Positions 1 through 11,535 of a stretch of 64,000 bases of DNA are shown here, one piece after another. Below the pieces are notes generated by a model. The model had not been told where the DNA came from. It did no database searches and saw only the letters and a program-made list of their open reading frames with translations. The position numbers were made by a program, and so were the translations under genes. How positions within the stretch are numbered: position 1 is the stretch's first letter; the number at the start of each line of letters is the position of its first letter. The stretch lies in contig JAGVVL010000013.1 in the NCBI GenBank assembly GCA_018287875.1, forward strand, positions 744,001 through 808,000. The letters are read 5' to 3'. The DNA is from Nigrospora sphaerica (taxonomy: Eukaryota > Ascomycota > Sordariomycetes > Amphisphaeriales > Apiosporaceae).

Positions 1-831
1 TCGGGAGCTTTTGTATCCGGAATGCGGGGTATGGCCCTGCATTGCCAGCTCATGCCTATCGCAAATACTGCTTAGTCAACCCAGTCCGGGATATCGTAAT
101 GCGTCTCGCCGCACCATGTCGCCCCGGTTTGGTCATTTCCCCTAAGCCGATATTCCCACTGCACCCACCGCTTCCGAGGCCTTTGGCACCCAGCCGCTTA
201 TGATGAACGTGGCAAACATGCTGAAAGCTCCGGTGCGGTCCGCCGGTGAGAGCTGGTTTCTTGTCTACATGTACTGCGCTGGGAAACCCTCGCGCACCTC
301 CTTTCTACGCTTTACTCGTGTTCCCACCCCGTCATACAGGAACGATATGATGTGACCGACATGCAGGTTGTCACTTTAGGCCAGTCTATGCAGATCCTTT
401 GCAACATGTTCGGGGTCACGCCTTTCAGTCTTGTATCGTACGTCTGCATCCTTTCTCAAAACGGCCGTATCTTCATAAATCATGATATGTGGGACTGTTT
501 TGACACTAGGTTCACCTTAGTGTCAGATGTACTGCCTGACAGCTGTGCGTCAGCCGGCAGAAGCAAAGAACTACGTAAAACTGGAGTCGCACTCCACTAG
601 CCTACAGCGGGGAAGACAGAGAGAACAACTTCATGTCATCAATTAAGATGCCACAGATGACCCCAAAATCGAAAACTTAGGGAGGCTGTGTTCGAGAGAG
701 AGCATCAGCAGAACCAGTCCACGTAAGCCACAAAAATGCCTAAGCTGCAGCAGTAATCTATTCATATCAACCATAGCCGGCCACAGTTGGCCTGAAGCCA
801 TGACTATGTCTGTATGTCATGGTTACCCAGA
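1..831. other. No recognisable gene
   Basis: I see no conserved domain, splice-consistent gene or repeat in this left-end stretch. The longest open frame (352-600, 82 codons) has no recognisable motif and is treated as chance. Confidence 0.5.
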
Positions 832-1320
832 TCATGCAGTGGTAGCAGACTGCATAACGGAACGATCGCCCGTACTCCATAGAGTCTTGACGATGAACCT
901 TTGAGCCTTCCATGATCTTAAAGCCTCGTCCCGTACACAGTTTACTGTGTACGTACCGCCCGTAGTGAAGCTCGGCGCGTTTGGGTTCGGACCCTCGCCA
1001 GGGCGGAAGTGGTTCGCCGTATATGTTGCCTTGGCTGTAGCAGTAGTCTTCTCCTCCTTGTCGAAGAGTACGCGCAGATTTCCAACGATATGTGTGGTGT
1101 CGAGCTGGGATACAGGCGCCCAGCAGTCATCCTTTAACGCGTTATAGCCTTCAAAGCGTCGCCCGTCTAGGTCCAAAATGACATCCCCAGTGCAGGCTGA
1201 CGCAAGAAGCACTTCATCAGCCTCGTCGAAGGCCGCAACGATGCGGAAGATGACATCACCGACGGCCTCGCGTGGCGTAAGCTCGACCGTATCAACAGTA
1301 GGATGAGTGCTGGAAGACAT
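832..1320 (-). CDS. SnoaL-like (NTF2-fold) small protein
   Basis: A single-exon 162-aa protein read from an ATG at 1320. It resembles the SnoaL-like/NTF2 fold: an N-terminal helix with FRIVAAFDEADEVLLASACTGDVILDLDG (given here only as an overall match, residues about 24-52), then a strand-rich region with HIVGNL and TYTANHF, and a C-terminal FIVKTLWSTGD segment. Fungal proteins of this family include polyketide cyclases, small dehydratases and orphan proteins, so a specific reaction cannot be assigned. It has no signal peptide or membrane segment and is probably cytosolic. It lies about 17 kb left of the main biosynthetic genes, beyond several transposons, and its upstream region shows no AflR-type site, so membership in the cluster is doubtful. 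The fold assignment is by eye. Confidence 0.75.
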   Translation of the reverse strand: MSSSTHPTVDTVELTPREAVGDVIFRIVAAFDEADEVLLASACTGDVILDLDGRRFEGYNALKDDCWAPVSQLDTTHIVGNLRVLFDKEEKTTATAKATYTANHFRPGEGPNPNAPSFTTGGTYTVNCVRDEALRSWKAQRFIVKTLWSTGDRSVMQSATTA

Positions 1321-1926
1321 AGTGGTGATGGGGGGGGGAATAGAAGATGTGTGTATAGATATTCACTGTAAATCTGTGCCCTCTAAAAAGATTTTGAAAA
1401 ACTCAAATGTTTTGGTATTTATCACGGCAAGAATAAGTAGGCTGACAAATACAACACGGCGTTAAGGAAGGATACGATATAAGCCCTGACGATATCGTTT
1501 AGCCGGATATTAAGTTATAAAGCCGTAATCTCCGACAGCAAACTACGATGGCCTCATTATCCCCTTATAGATGGATGCCAGTCTGTATAGGACGGTAGTC
1601 ACTATTTGTCTTAATGGATATGGCGCGAGAGACGAATGATTCAAGTTGTCCATTAAAAAGGAAACGAACAAAAGGAAGTATATGGTATGATAGATACACA
1701 GTAGCTTGTGGGGCTCTGGTAAGCCGTCACGTGATCTGACGGTCGACAAGAGATGATATCCCCTGATGACGTGACCTGGGAATAGGCTCATATGCGACAC
1801 TATTTTATTGACTTGGGTCCATTTTAACCTAGGGAGGCACACACGTCGACAGAACACCCGAGAGTGATGTTCTCGAACGCCTACTAAGGTGGGATTCGGT
1901 AGCTTCGGCGTTGGCGAGGCGGCAAG
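1321..1926. other. Intergenic, no recognised feature
   Basis: Upstream region of the SnoaL-like gene. It contains a G-run near 1330 and an AT-rich stretch, but nothing else I can support. Confidence 0.5.
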
Positions 1927-1928
1927 TA

Positions 1929-1973
1929 AGTTCGAGGACCCCCATTTCGGCCCCCCCCACATTTCGGCCCCCC
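1929..1973 (+). repeat. Left terminal inverted repeat of Fot1-like copy A
   Basis: It begins AGTTCGAGGACCCCC and matches the reverse complement of 3745-3789 over about 45 bp. It contains two tandem copies of an ATTTCGGCCCCC block. Confidence 0.9.
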
Positions 1974-2079
1974 AAAAACCAGCCACCGAATTTCCAGCCC
2001 CTCGACTTCTTTTTGAATTTACTTTAGCAAATTTGCTTTAATCTATCCGAAACTTGGTATCTGCATTCAATTTCTTATT

Positions 2080-3693
2080 ATGAAGCAATATTCAGAAGCC
2101 GAACTTCAACAAGCCCTAACTGCTATTGCAGCTAGGGGTGGAATCAAGCAGACCTCTCGAGATTACGGCATACCGAAGTCAACACTGCAAAGCCGAATTA
2201 AAGGCCATCAACCTAGGCCCGAAGCCTTTGCAGACCAACAAAGGCTCAGACCAGTCCAGGAAGAGTTACTTACGAATTGGATCCTGACCCAAGCTGCCCT
2301 AGGGCTTCCACCTTCCCATACCTAAGTTAAGGAGTTTGCCGAACGTATCCTCCGGGCTCAAGGCGACAGCGAGCCACTTGGAAAGAGATGGCTGCAGGCC
2401 TTCCTACACAGGAACCCAGCTGTACGGGTCCAGAAGAGCCGGTCTATCGACTCGCAGCGTGTTAATGGCGCCTCAATCGAGGTAATTCGCTTATGGTTCC
2501 GATATCTTCAGCTGCCGGAGGTCCAGAGGGTGAAGCCGGCTAACCGCCATAACATGGATAAAGCAGGACTCCTAGAAGGTGCTGGATCGAATGGTCTAGT
2601 ACTTGGAGGTTCCGAAAAACGCTCAATCCGAAAGAAACAGCCTGGTTCTCGTGCTTGGACGTTATTCATTGAATGCATCTCTGCTTAAGGCCACGCCCTG
2701 CCCCCATTAATCATTTTCAAGGGCAAAACGGTTCAACAGCAATGGTTCCCGGTCGATTTAAGCCAATTCAGAGGCTGGCAGTTCACTGCAACCGAAAACG
2801 GATGGATCACAGACGAAACAGCGCTCGAGTGGCTCGAGAAAGTCTTTATCCCGAATACCACCCCCGAGGACCCTTCCGAGTACCGCCTACTTATTATGGA
2901 CGGCCATGGAAGCTATACAACGACTGATTTTATGTTCCAATGCTTCTCGCACCGGATTTATCTTCTGTTTTTGCCCCCTCATACCTCTCATGTCCTCCAA
3001 CCTCTCGATTTAGCCGTTTTCAGTTCTTTAAAATCGGCATACCGGAAAGAGCTCGGATTTCTAACCCAGTTAACGGACTCTACGGTAGTTGGCAAGCGAA
3101 ATTTCCTTACCTGCTATTAGAAGGCTCGTTTAGCTAGCCTTACTAGCCAGAATATCCGGAATAGGTGGAAAGCAGCTGGTCTCTGGCCAGTAAGTATAGC
3201 TAAACCGCTTTTAAGCCGGAATTTAATTCAAAATACACACCAAACAACACCCGACACAGTAAATTCGAAGGAATCCCACTTGAAAAGGGTCCTCTCAACA
3301 CCTCCAACGAGATCCCATACTTCTATAATGGTTTGGTCAACTCTAAAGAAGACGTCGGACTTTAAGGACCAAGTACAGCTTTCGAACCAGCTAGCGAAAC
3401 ACTCAACCACACAACGACTACTCTTCCGGAAGATCCAAAAGGCCTTTGATGAGAAGAACGTCCAATTGGCTACTGCTCAAAGGCAAATTCAGGCCCTCGA
3501 AGCTAGGATTGACACTATCAGACCAAGGAAGAGGAAGAAGGTGGATTTGAGCCCTAATTCGAAGTTCGCGAACATTGAAGACATCCACCGAGCTCAGTTA
3601 GCGGTCGGGGAGGTTGAAAATGGTCTAGATGAAGAGAGCGATAGCGAAAGCCTAAGTGAGGCCAGTTCCTGCATTAGAGTTGCTATTAATTAA
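2080..3693 (+). pseudogene. Fot1-like transposase, inactivated by three stop codons
   Basis: A single reading frame of about 537 codons, close to the usual Fot1 transposase length, interrupted by in-frame stops at 2323-2325 (TAA), 2686-2688 (TAA) and 3118-3120 (TAG). The order is: N-terminal psq-type helix-turn-helix (IPKSTLQSRIKG), CENP-B-like DNA-binding region, then a DDE domain. First acidic motif NMDKAG (2552-2569); second LLIMDGHGS around 2890; third in HVLQPLDLAVF around 2990. The C-terminal part is lysine-rich with RKRKKVD. At least the first TAA is explained by C-to-T change of CAA, as RIP produces. The protein would act in the nucleus as a cut-and-paste transposase, but this copy cannot make it full length. 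Confidence 0.9.
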
Positions 3694-3744
3694 GGCTGCA
3701 TCTTAACTTCTATTGATATGGCTGGTTTTAAGCGTGGTGTTTTT

Positions 3745-3789
3745 AGGGGGCCGAAATGTGGGGGGGGCCGAAATGGGGGTCCTCGAACT
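3745..3789 (-). repeat. Right terminal inverted repeat of Fot1-like copy A
   Basis: Reverse complement of the left repeat at 1929-1973, ending GGGGGTCCTCGAACT just before the TA target duplication. Confidence 0.9.
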
Positions 3790-3791
3790 TA

Positions 3792-5009
3792 AGTGCTGGG
3801 TGCCTCTGCAAGATGGGTAACCAGAGGCTGCTGCTGGCTGCAGTGCCATTACTGTGATAGTAATGTGTGGATATCATCCTGGGTTTAGCATTAGTGGTAT
3901 AGGATCCTCAGCAGAGAGACGTTGCAACAAAGGCAGCGTCGCCAGGCGCAGGCCCCGGTACAACAGTAGCCCGTGACGCAGATTAAGCATGAGGAATGCG
4001 TGATCGCCGCCGTGCTCGGTGACAAAAAGAAAAATCCGATGCGTCTCGCACCCGCAGCATGGCTGAAAACTGGTCAAGGTTTTTGGTATACCGTATTGAT
4101 AGCCCGTCCACATTCAAACGCCCTACTCCGAATCGCCCGCCAACAGGCCGCACTGTTAAGTGTCTCCTGACCAAACAAAAGCTCTTGGCTGGCAATAGCG
4201 CCACCCAAGTCTTCACGTCCCACCAGCTTAACTCACCCTTGGCAAGCGTTGAAGCTCAGCCCAGCCCCGGCGACAAACCCGATGCCATTGTGGTCAAAGT
4301 CATCAAAATCACAAGCCTACTTAAGCTGCCACATTGCCCAGAAAGCCCACCAGGTATCCAAGGTCTGACTGCGCGAGTCCCAAGCCCGCTGCCTTTTACA
4401 GCATATAAGTGTGTCACCGCGTCACTAAATCGCCGAGGGGCGACTGCTGGCCTTCCCCCGTGCGCCCATGCTATCCCATGTTCTTATACTATCCCATTAC
4501 GTTTCAATGCTGTGTTCCGTGTTAGAATGCTTGATTTCCGGCTAATACGACTTCAGCACTGGCCCACAGCCCTCACTTGTCCGACTGCACGGCGGCGACG
4601 CGCGTTTTATTACTTAGATTTGTAAGTATGAAGTCGTAGCCGAGATGGTGGGAGAAGTTTCAAAGGATGTGGAGGATTGGCGGGCAAGTAACAAGGGGCT
4701 CCAGCCTAGTTGGGATCCCAGCTCATCCGCGGCCCCGCCTCGCCACTCGCTTTGACTTGCGCTCGGGCGGGCTGTGAATCCACAGACCCCGGCGGGCTGT
4801 GTGATCTTGGCAACGGTCTCGAGGTCTCAGAGTAATAACGGACTCATGCACCACTAAACCGGTCCATGGTACCACCACCTCAAAACGCGGTTCGAGATGT
4901 GTTGATGCTGTTCGGGAAGTAGAGATGCCGAAACAACCAGTAACGGGAAAGGATTCAAGAGGCCGTTGTGCAAGCCCTTCCGCAGTTAGGTCCGTTGGTT
5001 CCGTTAGCA
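3792..5009. other. No recognisable gene
   Basis: Stretch between the transposon and the CHRD gene promoter. A 188-codon open frame at 4059-4625 lacks any motif or compositional support and was not called. Confidence 0.5.
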
Positions 5010-5017
5010 TATATAAG
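5010..5017 (+). promoter_or_regulatory. TATA box of the CHRD gene
   Basis: TATATAAG lies 110 bp upstream of the ATG at 5127 and is followed by a CA- and CT-rich leader ending ACCACCCACC just before the start codon, typical of strongly expressed fungal genes. Confidence 0.6.
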
Positions 5018-5126
5018 CAGCAGGATGGTGGTAGAAAGAGAAACTAATTAACTAGCAATTCATTCAATATCCCACTCGCCTAAACTCCTTAAAAAACACA
5101 ACCCCACCACTTTACCACCACCCACC

Positions 5127-5759
5127 ATGCGCACCACCACCAACACCCTTCTGCTTATCAGCCCCTTCCTCGCTGCCGCTCTCCCAGCAGAGTACGGCTA
5201 TGGGGGGTACGGCTACGGCGGCGGCGAAAATGAGGTCTTCGTCGGCGACTGGAGCGCCTTCACGTACGCGGGCGGGCAGGGTGTCAATGTGACGCCCGAC
5301 TTCTCGTTCACGTCATACTACCAGATCGATGCCACGCCAGAACAGGTAGTCAACGCGACGGGCGCCGCGACGGGCGGGCTACCGGGGTCCTACAGCACGT
5401 GGCACCTCGGGATTAACGGGCCGCAGAACATCATCTGCTGGTACGTCGAGTCGTACGGTTTCGCGGGCGCGTACCAGTCGCCGGCCCTGACGGCAACGCA
5501 CGTGCACGAGGGCCCGCGCGGCGCCACCGGGCCGCCGCGCCTCGCCTTTCCGAACCCCGAGGAGATGGACGGCGGCAACGGCGTCCGTGTTAGCCGCGGT
5601 TGTTTCACGGCGCCCTTCAAATCGGGCGTCTTAGTCAACGGCGTCGACGCCGGCACCGGCTTTACAGTCCAGCGCATCGAGGACAACCCCGCTGCATTTT
5701 ACGTCGACATCCACTCGAGCTTGGCGGTGCCGGGCGCTAACCGAGGCCAGATCGAATAG
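5127..5759 (+). CDS. Secreted CHRD-domain protein
   Basis: A single-exon 210-aa protein. The N-terminus (MRTTTNTLLLISPFLAAALP) is a secretion signal with probable cleavage near residue 20, followed by a short Tyr/Gly-rich stretch (YGYGGYGYGGG). The rest matches the CHRD fold (the domain named from chordin): a YYQIDATPEQVVNATGAATG segment, an ATHVHEGPRGATGPPRLAF core carrying the characteristic HVHEG, a Cys-containing strand (SRGCFTAPF) and the C-terminal YVDIHSSLAVPGANRGQI motif. Small secreted fungal CHRD proteins have no established enzymatic role; they are presumed extracellular or cell-wall proteins. A TATA box lies at 5010. The gene is isolated between two transposons and shows no link to the biosynthetic cluster. 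Confidence 0.88.
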   Translation: MRTTTNTLLLISPFLAAALPAEYGYGGYGYGGGENEVFVGDWSAFTYAGGQGVNVTPDFSFTSYYQIDATPEQVVNATGAATGGLPGSYSTWHLGINGPQNIICWYVESYGFAGAYQSPALTATHVHEGPRGATGPPRLAFPNPEEMDGGNGVRVSRGCFTAPFKSGVLVNGVDAGTGFTVQRIEDNPAAFYVDIHSSLAVPGANRGQIE

Positions 5760-6667
5760 GGGGTCGGAAGTGGGCAAGCTGGTTTATGGGGGGGGGACAA
5801 TAATAATCATCTAGGGTAATGAAGGGGCAATTTCATTCGAAGAAGTGATCGCTTCGAAACTAAATAGTTTACACTAGGAAGGGTCACGTCTTATTAATAA
5901 TTTAAGCATAATTATATTGTAAGACTGAAGGGTTTATCCTGGGCGGGTTCCTCAACAGCGACTTGCTTCAGTCGACTGGACCTGACGCTATGAAAACAAA
6001 CCCCACTCAGAGCTTTAACGCGCAACTGAGAATTAACCTTCACGAGGGCTTTGTACGACCATCATCTAAGTCGGGAGCTCATGTACACCATTTCGTAGAA
6101 AGTGGTCAAGCAGAAGTTTACTCTAGCGACCACTCGTCCTCATAGAAAGAGGAGTCGGCCGCAACTTTGTCCAGCGAATTTTAGCGAGGAATTTGTTGTC
6201 GCCGCCGTCGCACGTTTCTATAGTAAAGCCCTCGTGGTGTTCGTAATGGTGTTGATGGCATACAATTTATGCGGTTTGATTTGTCGCGGTGCAATGAGTA
6301 TGCTGGGTGGAGTTGGGAGAATAGACGGAGCCCAAGGGCGCTGAAGCGAAGCCCTTGGAAAGGTCCGAACAGTTGAACTTTTTCCCCTTCATCCCCATCC
6401 TCTTCGATCGGGTTGTCTGCATCCCTACATCCTCTTCCTTGCCATGGATGACGCCTTCTCATCCAGCATTCGTCGTACTTCCCCACCGTCTGCTCTGGAA
6501 TCCTTCAACGTCGACTCGCGCATACTCCCATCATAATATCCTTACGGCTGCGCTCAGAAGCATGGGCATAGGGATTTCACCAACCCGCCTAGACGCTCCT
6601 ACCCAGGACGCTAACCTGCGTGAGGTGTACATGAGGGGAGATACTCAAGCGAGGAGGCAACTGCCAA
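5760..6667. other. No recognisable gene
   Basis: Includes a G-run and AT-rich tail after the CHRD gene. Short open frames (5963-6145, 6102-6344, 6355-6756) carry no motifs. Confidence 0.5.
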
Positions 6668-6682
6668 AATGCTACAATATTT
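6668..6682. repeat. Left target-site duplication of LINE A
   Basis: AATGCTACAATATTT, repeated exactly at 11557-11571 at the other end of the LINE. The first three bases could also belong to the AAT tail, so the duplication is 12-15 bp. Confidence 0.85.
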
Positions 6683-6807
6683 TTATCGAAAGTAAAGTCA
6701 AAAAAACTTTTCGAAACCGACTCCACACGGCGATAACTTCACAACCACGACTCTGAAACCCACCGGATAGCCCGGAAACAGTTCCTAGGGCCCCAATTAC
6801 CCTAGAA

Positions 6808-8112
6808 ATGGTCGATTCACCACCCTCGAGGCAAAGCGCGGGTGGTGAGAGCCTCCAACGGCCCGCCCCACCGCTTGAGCTATCGCCTCCGGACTCGAGA
6901 ACGCCATCGCCAAGCAGCCTCACAGCACCTAGACCTGGTCTAGATGCCATACGCAGCGCGGTCAACAGCTTCAAACGCTTCCTAGCCGGTGAACCGGATA
7001 TGGCAGCTATAGCCGCAGCCGCCCAGACCGCCATTCCGATCCTAGAGGCGGCCCAGACAGCCGAGGGGCCAAACAGCTGCACTAGCATCGAAAAGCGCAT
7101 CAACGCCATCGAGAACACGCTACAGGCTATCCATAAAGACATTAAAGCCCCTAAGACGTACGCAGCTGCTGCTTCCACTATAACTGCTACCCCCGCACCT
7201 AGAGCCCCCCAGACAGCCAAGGCACTGCCTCCACGGCAGGAACGAGAGATCACAGTTAAGGCCGCAGAGGTAGAAGGACGCACCTACGCAGAGATCGTAC
7301 GCAAGATCAACGCCGCCGCAGGGAGAGAGGCAGCAGTAGCAGCTCGGAAGCTCCCCAGTGGAGACTACGCTGTTACATACAAAACAACAGCAGAGAAACA
7401 GGCCTTGGAAGCCGACCTAGCCTGGACCGCCGAGGCCTTTGGAGAGAACGCCTCTATCCAGAAGAGAAAGATCCTGGTGGTAGCCCATGGCATCAACAAG
7501 GAAGCCGCAGAAACGAACCTAGGACAGCTAGGAACCCAGCTTCGGAACCAACCAGGAGGCCCTATCGACGTCCTGGAAGCAAAGCTCCCTTGCAACGCCA
7601 AGACGTCGTCCAGGAAGGTCACGACCCTATATATCGCCGTCGCTACTGTTCAGCAAGCAGAGCAGCTATGCCGAGACGGCCTTATCTGGCAGTACGGGTA
7701 CTATCCATGTGAGCCTTTCGCCGAAGGAGCGCAACTCAAGCAGTGCTACCACTGCTATCGATACGGACATATTGCCCGAGTCTGCCGTCACGCACGAAGG
7801 TGCGGACTCTGCTCTTCGACTAAGCATAACGATAAAGAATGCCCCGAAACGGAGAACCAAAGCCGATACTGCTGTCCTGCATGTCGAGGACCACACACGG
7901 CGTGGTCTAAGGACTGCCCAGTCCGCCAGGAGCAGGCCCAGATCGCCAAGGCTGCTTATATCACGAGACCGAAGGGATTCGCACTGCCCCGCAAGAACCC
8001 CCTAAGCCAACAGCCGAAGACTGGCAGACAGTACAGCCGCGGAAGCGTCGAGCAACCAGCTGCTGTACTAGAAGCACTGGCAGAGCCCGCAGCAGAACCC
8101 ACGAAGCGATAG
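6808..8112 (+). CDS. LINE ORF1 nucleic-acid-binding (gag-like) protein
   Basis: An uninterrupted 434-aa frame. The N-terminal half is rich in Ala, Glu and Lys and probably helical. The C-terminal part carries cysteine knuckles: CYHCYRYGHIARVC (C-x2-C-x4-H-x4-C), followed by CGLCSSTKHNDKEC and CCPACRGPHTAWSKDC. Such proteins coat the LINE RNA and chaperone its nucleic acids in the ribonucleoprotein. The next frame starts 55 bp downstream at 8168. The intact frame contrasts with the damaged ORF2 and suggests a fairly recent insertion. It is mobile-element content, not a host gene. Confidence 0.88.
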   Translation: MVDSPPSRQSAGGESLQRPAPPLELSPPDSRTPSPSSLTAPRPGLDAIRSAVNSFKRFLAGEPDMAAIAAAAQTAIPILEAAQTAEGPNSCTSIEKRINAIENTLQAIHKDIKAPKTYAAAASTITATPAPRAPQTAKALPPRQEREITVKAAEVEGRTYAEIVRKINAAAGREAAVAARKLPSGDYAVTYKTTAEKQALEADLAWTAEAFGENASIQKRKILVVAHGINKEAAETNLGQLGTQLRNQPGGPIDVLEAKLPCNAKTSSRKVTTLYIAVATVQQAEQLCRDGLIWQYGYYPCEPFAEGAQLKQCYHCYRYGHIARVCRHARRCGLCSSTKHNDKECPETENQSRYCCPACRGPHTAWSKDCPVRQEQAQIAKAAYITRPKGFALPRKNPLSQQPKTGRQYSRGSVEQPAAVLEALAEPAAEPTKR

Positions 8113-8167
8113 ACGACATGGATATCGAAACGCCGGAATCTACGCAGGACAGCATCCACGCCCGCCA

Positions 8168-11100
8168 ATGACAGCTCTAAGGATCCTACACTGGAACACG
8201 CGGAAAAGCAAGAAAGCGCAGATACCGGCGGTCGAGGCTATCCACGAAGAGTACGACGTTCTAGCTATACAAGAGCCCTGGAAGAACCCGCATATACCGA
8301 CTACCTACTGCCCGAGATCCTCTCCGTACTACCTTCTCTATGCCACCGAGGGAGGCAGAGCATGCATCTACATTAATAAGAAGTACCCCCCAGCGCAGTG
8401 GACTTACGAGGCGCAGCCAGACAGGTGTCACCTCACGATCCAGCTACCTGACGGTCCCCTAACGGTTGTCTGCATATACTCGCCTCCCCTGGGTCCACCA
8501 GCAGATCGGACCTGCCAGCTATCGAAGCGCTCCATGCCGAACCCCAGCCAAGACGAACAGTCCTCGTGGGAGACTTCAACGTCCACCACCCCGTCTGGGG
8601 AGGATACAACGTCCGGCCCCATAGAGCGGCCGATAAGCTGCTCCAGCTAGCAGAATCCTGGAGGCTCCAGCTGATCACACCTCCTGGAACACCGACATGG
8701 ACTCGAAAGGATGCGCAGACTCTACGATCGACCTAGCGTGGGCCACGGACGATCTCCGGGCTGCGTACGACGGGTATGCTCCATATGCTGGATCCGACCA
8801 CCTCCCACAGGTGATACGCGTGGCCGGAACTCGAAGCGATCCTTAGGATAGACCGCGACGCAGCTGGAAAACAGCCGATTACGACCAAGCGAAGGCAGAA
8901 GCGGCACACCTACCGCAGCCAGGGCTACTTAAGACACCAGAAGAGATCGACGGATACACCGAAATGTTAACCAAAGAGCTAACCCGGATAGCCGACCTCG
9001 CGGCACCCCCCCGTCGCTCTAAGGGGAGAGGCAAGGCCTGGTGGAATCGTAACATAAAGGAGTTCATAGAAGAGGAGAGAAGAGCCCAGCGGACATGGCT
9101 TTCCGACAGAACGGACGCAGCCTGGCGAGCCCTCCGACAAGCATCTCTATCGAAAAAGAAGGCAATCCGCGAAGCGAAAACATCGACCTAGAGAAGCATG
9201 CTACACGAGGCCTCCAGCCAGCCAGCTGGTGTCTGGAGCATCGCAAGATGGGCCAGAACTGAAGGGGCCGCGCCGCCGCTTCCCCTAGCCGTCCCCACGC
9301 TCTATACACCGCAAGGCGAAGCAACGACGCATAAGGAGAAAGCAGAGGCCTTCCGCGTAAGGTTCTATCCTCCCCCTAAAGCTACGCCGACCGGTTTCCG
9401 AACAATAAACCGGCTCGCACCGCCTCTTAATATCGATTACGAGGTCACAACGGAGCAAGTACAGGACGTCCTTACTAAGGCCGGACAGTGGAAAGCGCCT
9501 GGACCGGACCAGCTCCCGAACGGATTCCTGAAGCGTCTAGGAAAGCCACTTTACCGAGCTCTAGCCTCTCTAACAGAGGCATGCTGGCGTATAGGATATT
9601 ATCCTAGAGCGTTCCGGAAAGCAGTCACCGTTATCCTTCGGAAACCAGGAAAGCAGCCGAGCGAGTACCACTAAGCCGGCGGATGGAGACCTATCGCCCT
9701 GCTTAACACCATGGGCAAGGCGATCGAGAGCCTGCTAGCGCAACGGCTAGCCAGCTTTGCCGAAGAGAACGGACTCCTCCCAGACGAACAGATGGGTAAC
9801 CGGAAAGGTCGTTCCACGGAGACTGCTCTGCGGCTACTAACGGACCTAGTTCGTACGGCCTGGAAGTATGGGGGCACAGCAACCCTCCTCTCGCTGGATA
9901 TCTCGGGAGCTTTCGACTCCGTCGACCATGGAAGGCTCCTCGCTAACCTACGAGCGTTAAGGGTCCCTATATGGACTATTAACTGGATCCGAAGCTTCCT
10001 ATCTAACCGATCAACAACGCTGTTATTCGATGGCCAGGAATCGGATGAGATCCCGGTCCCAGCCGGCGTTCCGCAAGGCTCGCCCCTGTCACCTATTCTC
10101 TTCTGCCTCTATATAGCTGGTCTTTATAAAGCTCTCCGCGCCGTCCCAGGGATAGCTGCTATAGCTTTCGCAGACGACACGAACCTCGTGGGCTTCGGCT
10201 TAGACCCAGAGTAGACCTGCGAGCGGCTGGAAGCCGCTCACAGGGTTTGCAAAGAATGGGCAGTCAGCTATGGTATGACCTTTGCAGTTAAGAAATACCA
10301 CTTGGTCCACTTCTCCCGAAGACGGAAGGGTCCGGACACGAAAATAGCCCTGGAAGGTCACGAAATTAAGCCAGAAGACTCCTGCCGCGTCCTCGGCATC
10401 CAGGTGGATAGACGCCTCCGCTGGGACACCCACATCCAGTCGATCTCCAAGAAGATGGCAACGCATGTCTATGCCCTGGACCGCATAGCAGCCTCGACAT
10501 GGGGTGCGTCCCTCCAGCGAGCCCGCCAAGTCTACATAGCCGTCGTGCGGTCTGCTATAGGCTATGGAGCCTCAGAATGGCACCACCACATCTCGAAAAG
10601 CAGGGCTAAGACACTAGGCGATATCCAGACCGAGTGCCTCCGCAAGGTCACAGGGGCTTTCAAGGCGACAGCAGCCACGACACTAGAAACAGAAGCCTAC
10701 GTATCGCCCCTAGAGGTATGGCTTAATAAAAGAGTGGCGGCGTCGGAAGAGAGGCTCCAGCAGCCGCGTATCGCATCACTTATCCAAGCTAGATGCGACA
10801 GGGCAGCTAGGTGGATCCTAACAAGGCCGACTCGACGGCGCAGACGGATAGGCCCGGAAGTCCCTGACCGTAAGAGATGGCTAGACGTGTGGCTGGCCGG
10901 AGAGTCGGCAAGCAAGGCCGAGGAGAGGGACTGGCTCCAGAGATGGCAGCAAAGCCAGACACTGCGGCAAAACCAGACATCGCGAGCTCCAGCAATAACT
11001 AAAAAGCCTCCGGACAAGCATGTCCTTAAGCTCCATAAGGGGCTCCACAAGGCGGAGAGCTCGATCCTCGTCCAGGCAAGGACTGGCAAGATCGGACTGC

Positions 11101-11363
11101 GAGACTTCCTCTTTAAACGCAGGGTCCCAAGCTTCGACAGCCCACGGTGCGATTGCGGTCAAGGTAGGGAGACCGTCCGACATATCCTCGTTTTCTGCCC
11201 AAGGGAGAGAGAAAGACGAGAGCATCTCGTCCAAGCTTTAGGAGGACCGATAGACACGGACAGGATGCTCGACACCCCAGGAAAAGCAGGAATTATCGCG
11301 AGATGGCTACTCCGCTCGGGCAGGCTAGACATGTTCCAGCTGGCGAATCAACTTATCAGCTAG
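8168..11363 (+). pseudogene. LINE ORF2: endonuclease and reverse transcriptase, degenerate
   Basis: The frame starting MTALRILHWNTRKSKKA carries an apurinic-endonuclease domain (HWNTRK, AIQEPW). A shift near 8500 is needed to reach VGDFNVHHPVW, and another near 8710 to reach DSTIDLAWATDD and GSDHLPQV. The reverse transcriptase follows in one frame with stops at 9189-9191, 9672-9674 and 10212-10214. Its motifs are LLSLDISGAFDSVDH (near 9890), GVPQGSPLSPILF (near 10070) and the catalytic AFADDTNLVG (near 10165). The C-terminus has a CDCGQGRETVRHILVFC zinc-knuckle-like segment. The enzyme would nick target DNA and copy element RNA in place, but this copy cannot encode it whole. Confidence 0.9.
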
Positions 11364-11535
11364 GAAGCGGGCGCGCTGAGCCCGATCTCGGTATGGCAGG
11401 TCAAAGAGTAGATAGAAGCGGTACGACGCAGCGGAACCTAGGTTTTTCACCCGGCCGGACGTCAGCCCGGAACGGTTTTCCTAGGCTGAGATGCGTAGGG
11501 GGTCCTCATGGCCTTGATAGGTCGCTAGGTGTAAG

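Larger units (their letters stand above)
1927..3791 (+). mobile_element. Fot1/pogo-like DNA transposon, copy A
   Basis: An element of about 1.86 kb bounded by TA dinucleotides (1927-1928 and 3790-3791), as expected for Tc1/mariner-pogo target duplications. Its terminal inverted repeats are about 45 bp. It holds one transposase frame with pogo/CENP-B architecture, broken by three nonsense codons. Its size matches Fot1-type elements of filamentous fungi (about 1.9 kb). A second, more degraded relative lies at 29912-37486. Confidence 0.92.

Noticed and set aside
1929..1973. Tandem blocks in the transposon end as a CRISPR-like array
   Set aside because: There are only two blocks, they lie inside terminal inverted repeats, and this is eukaryotic DNA.
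4059..4625. A 188-codon + strand frame
   Set aside because: No recognisable motif, no promoter or splice evidence, and composition unlike the real genes in the window.
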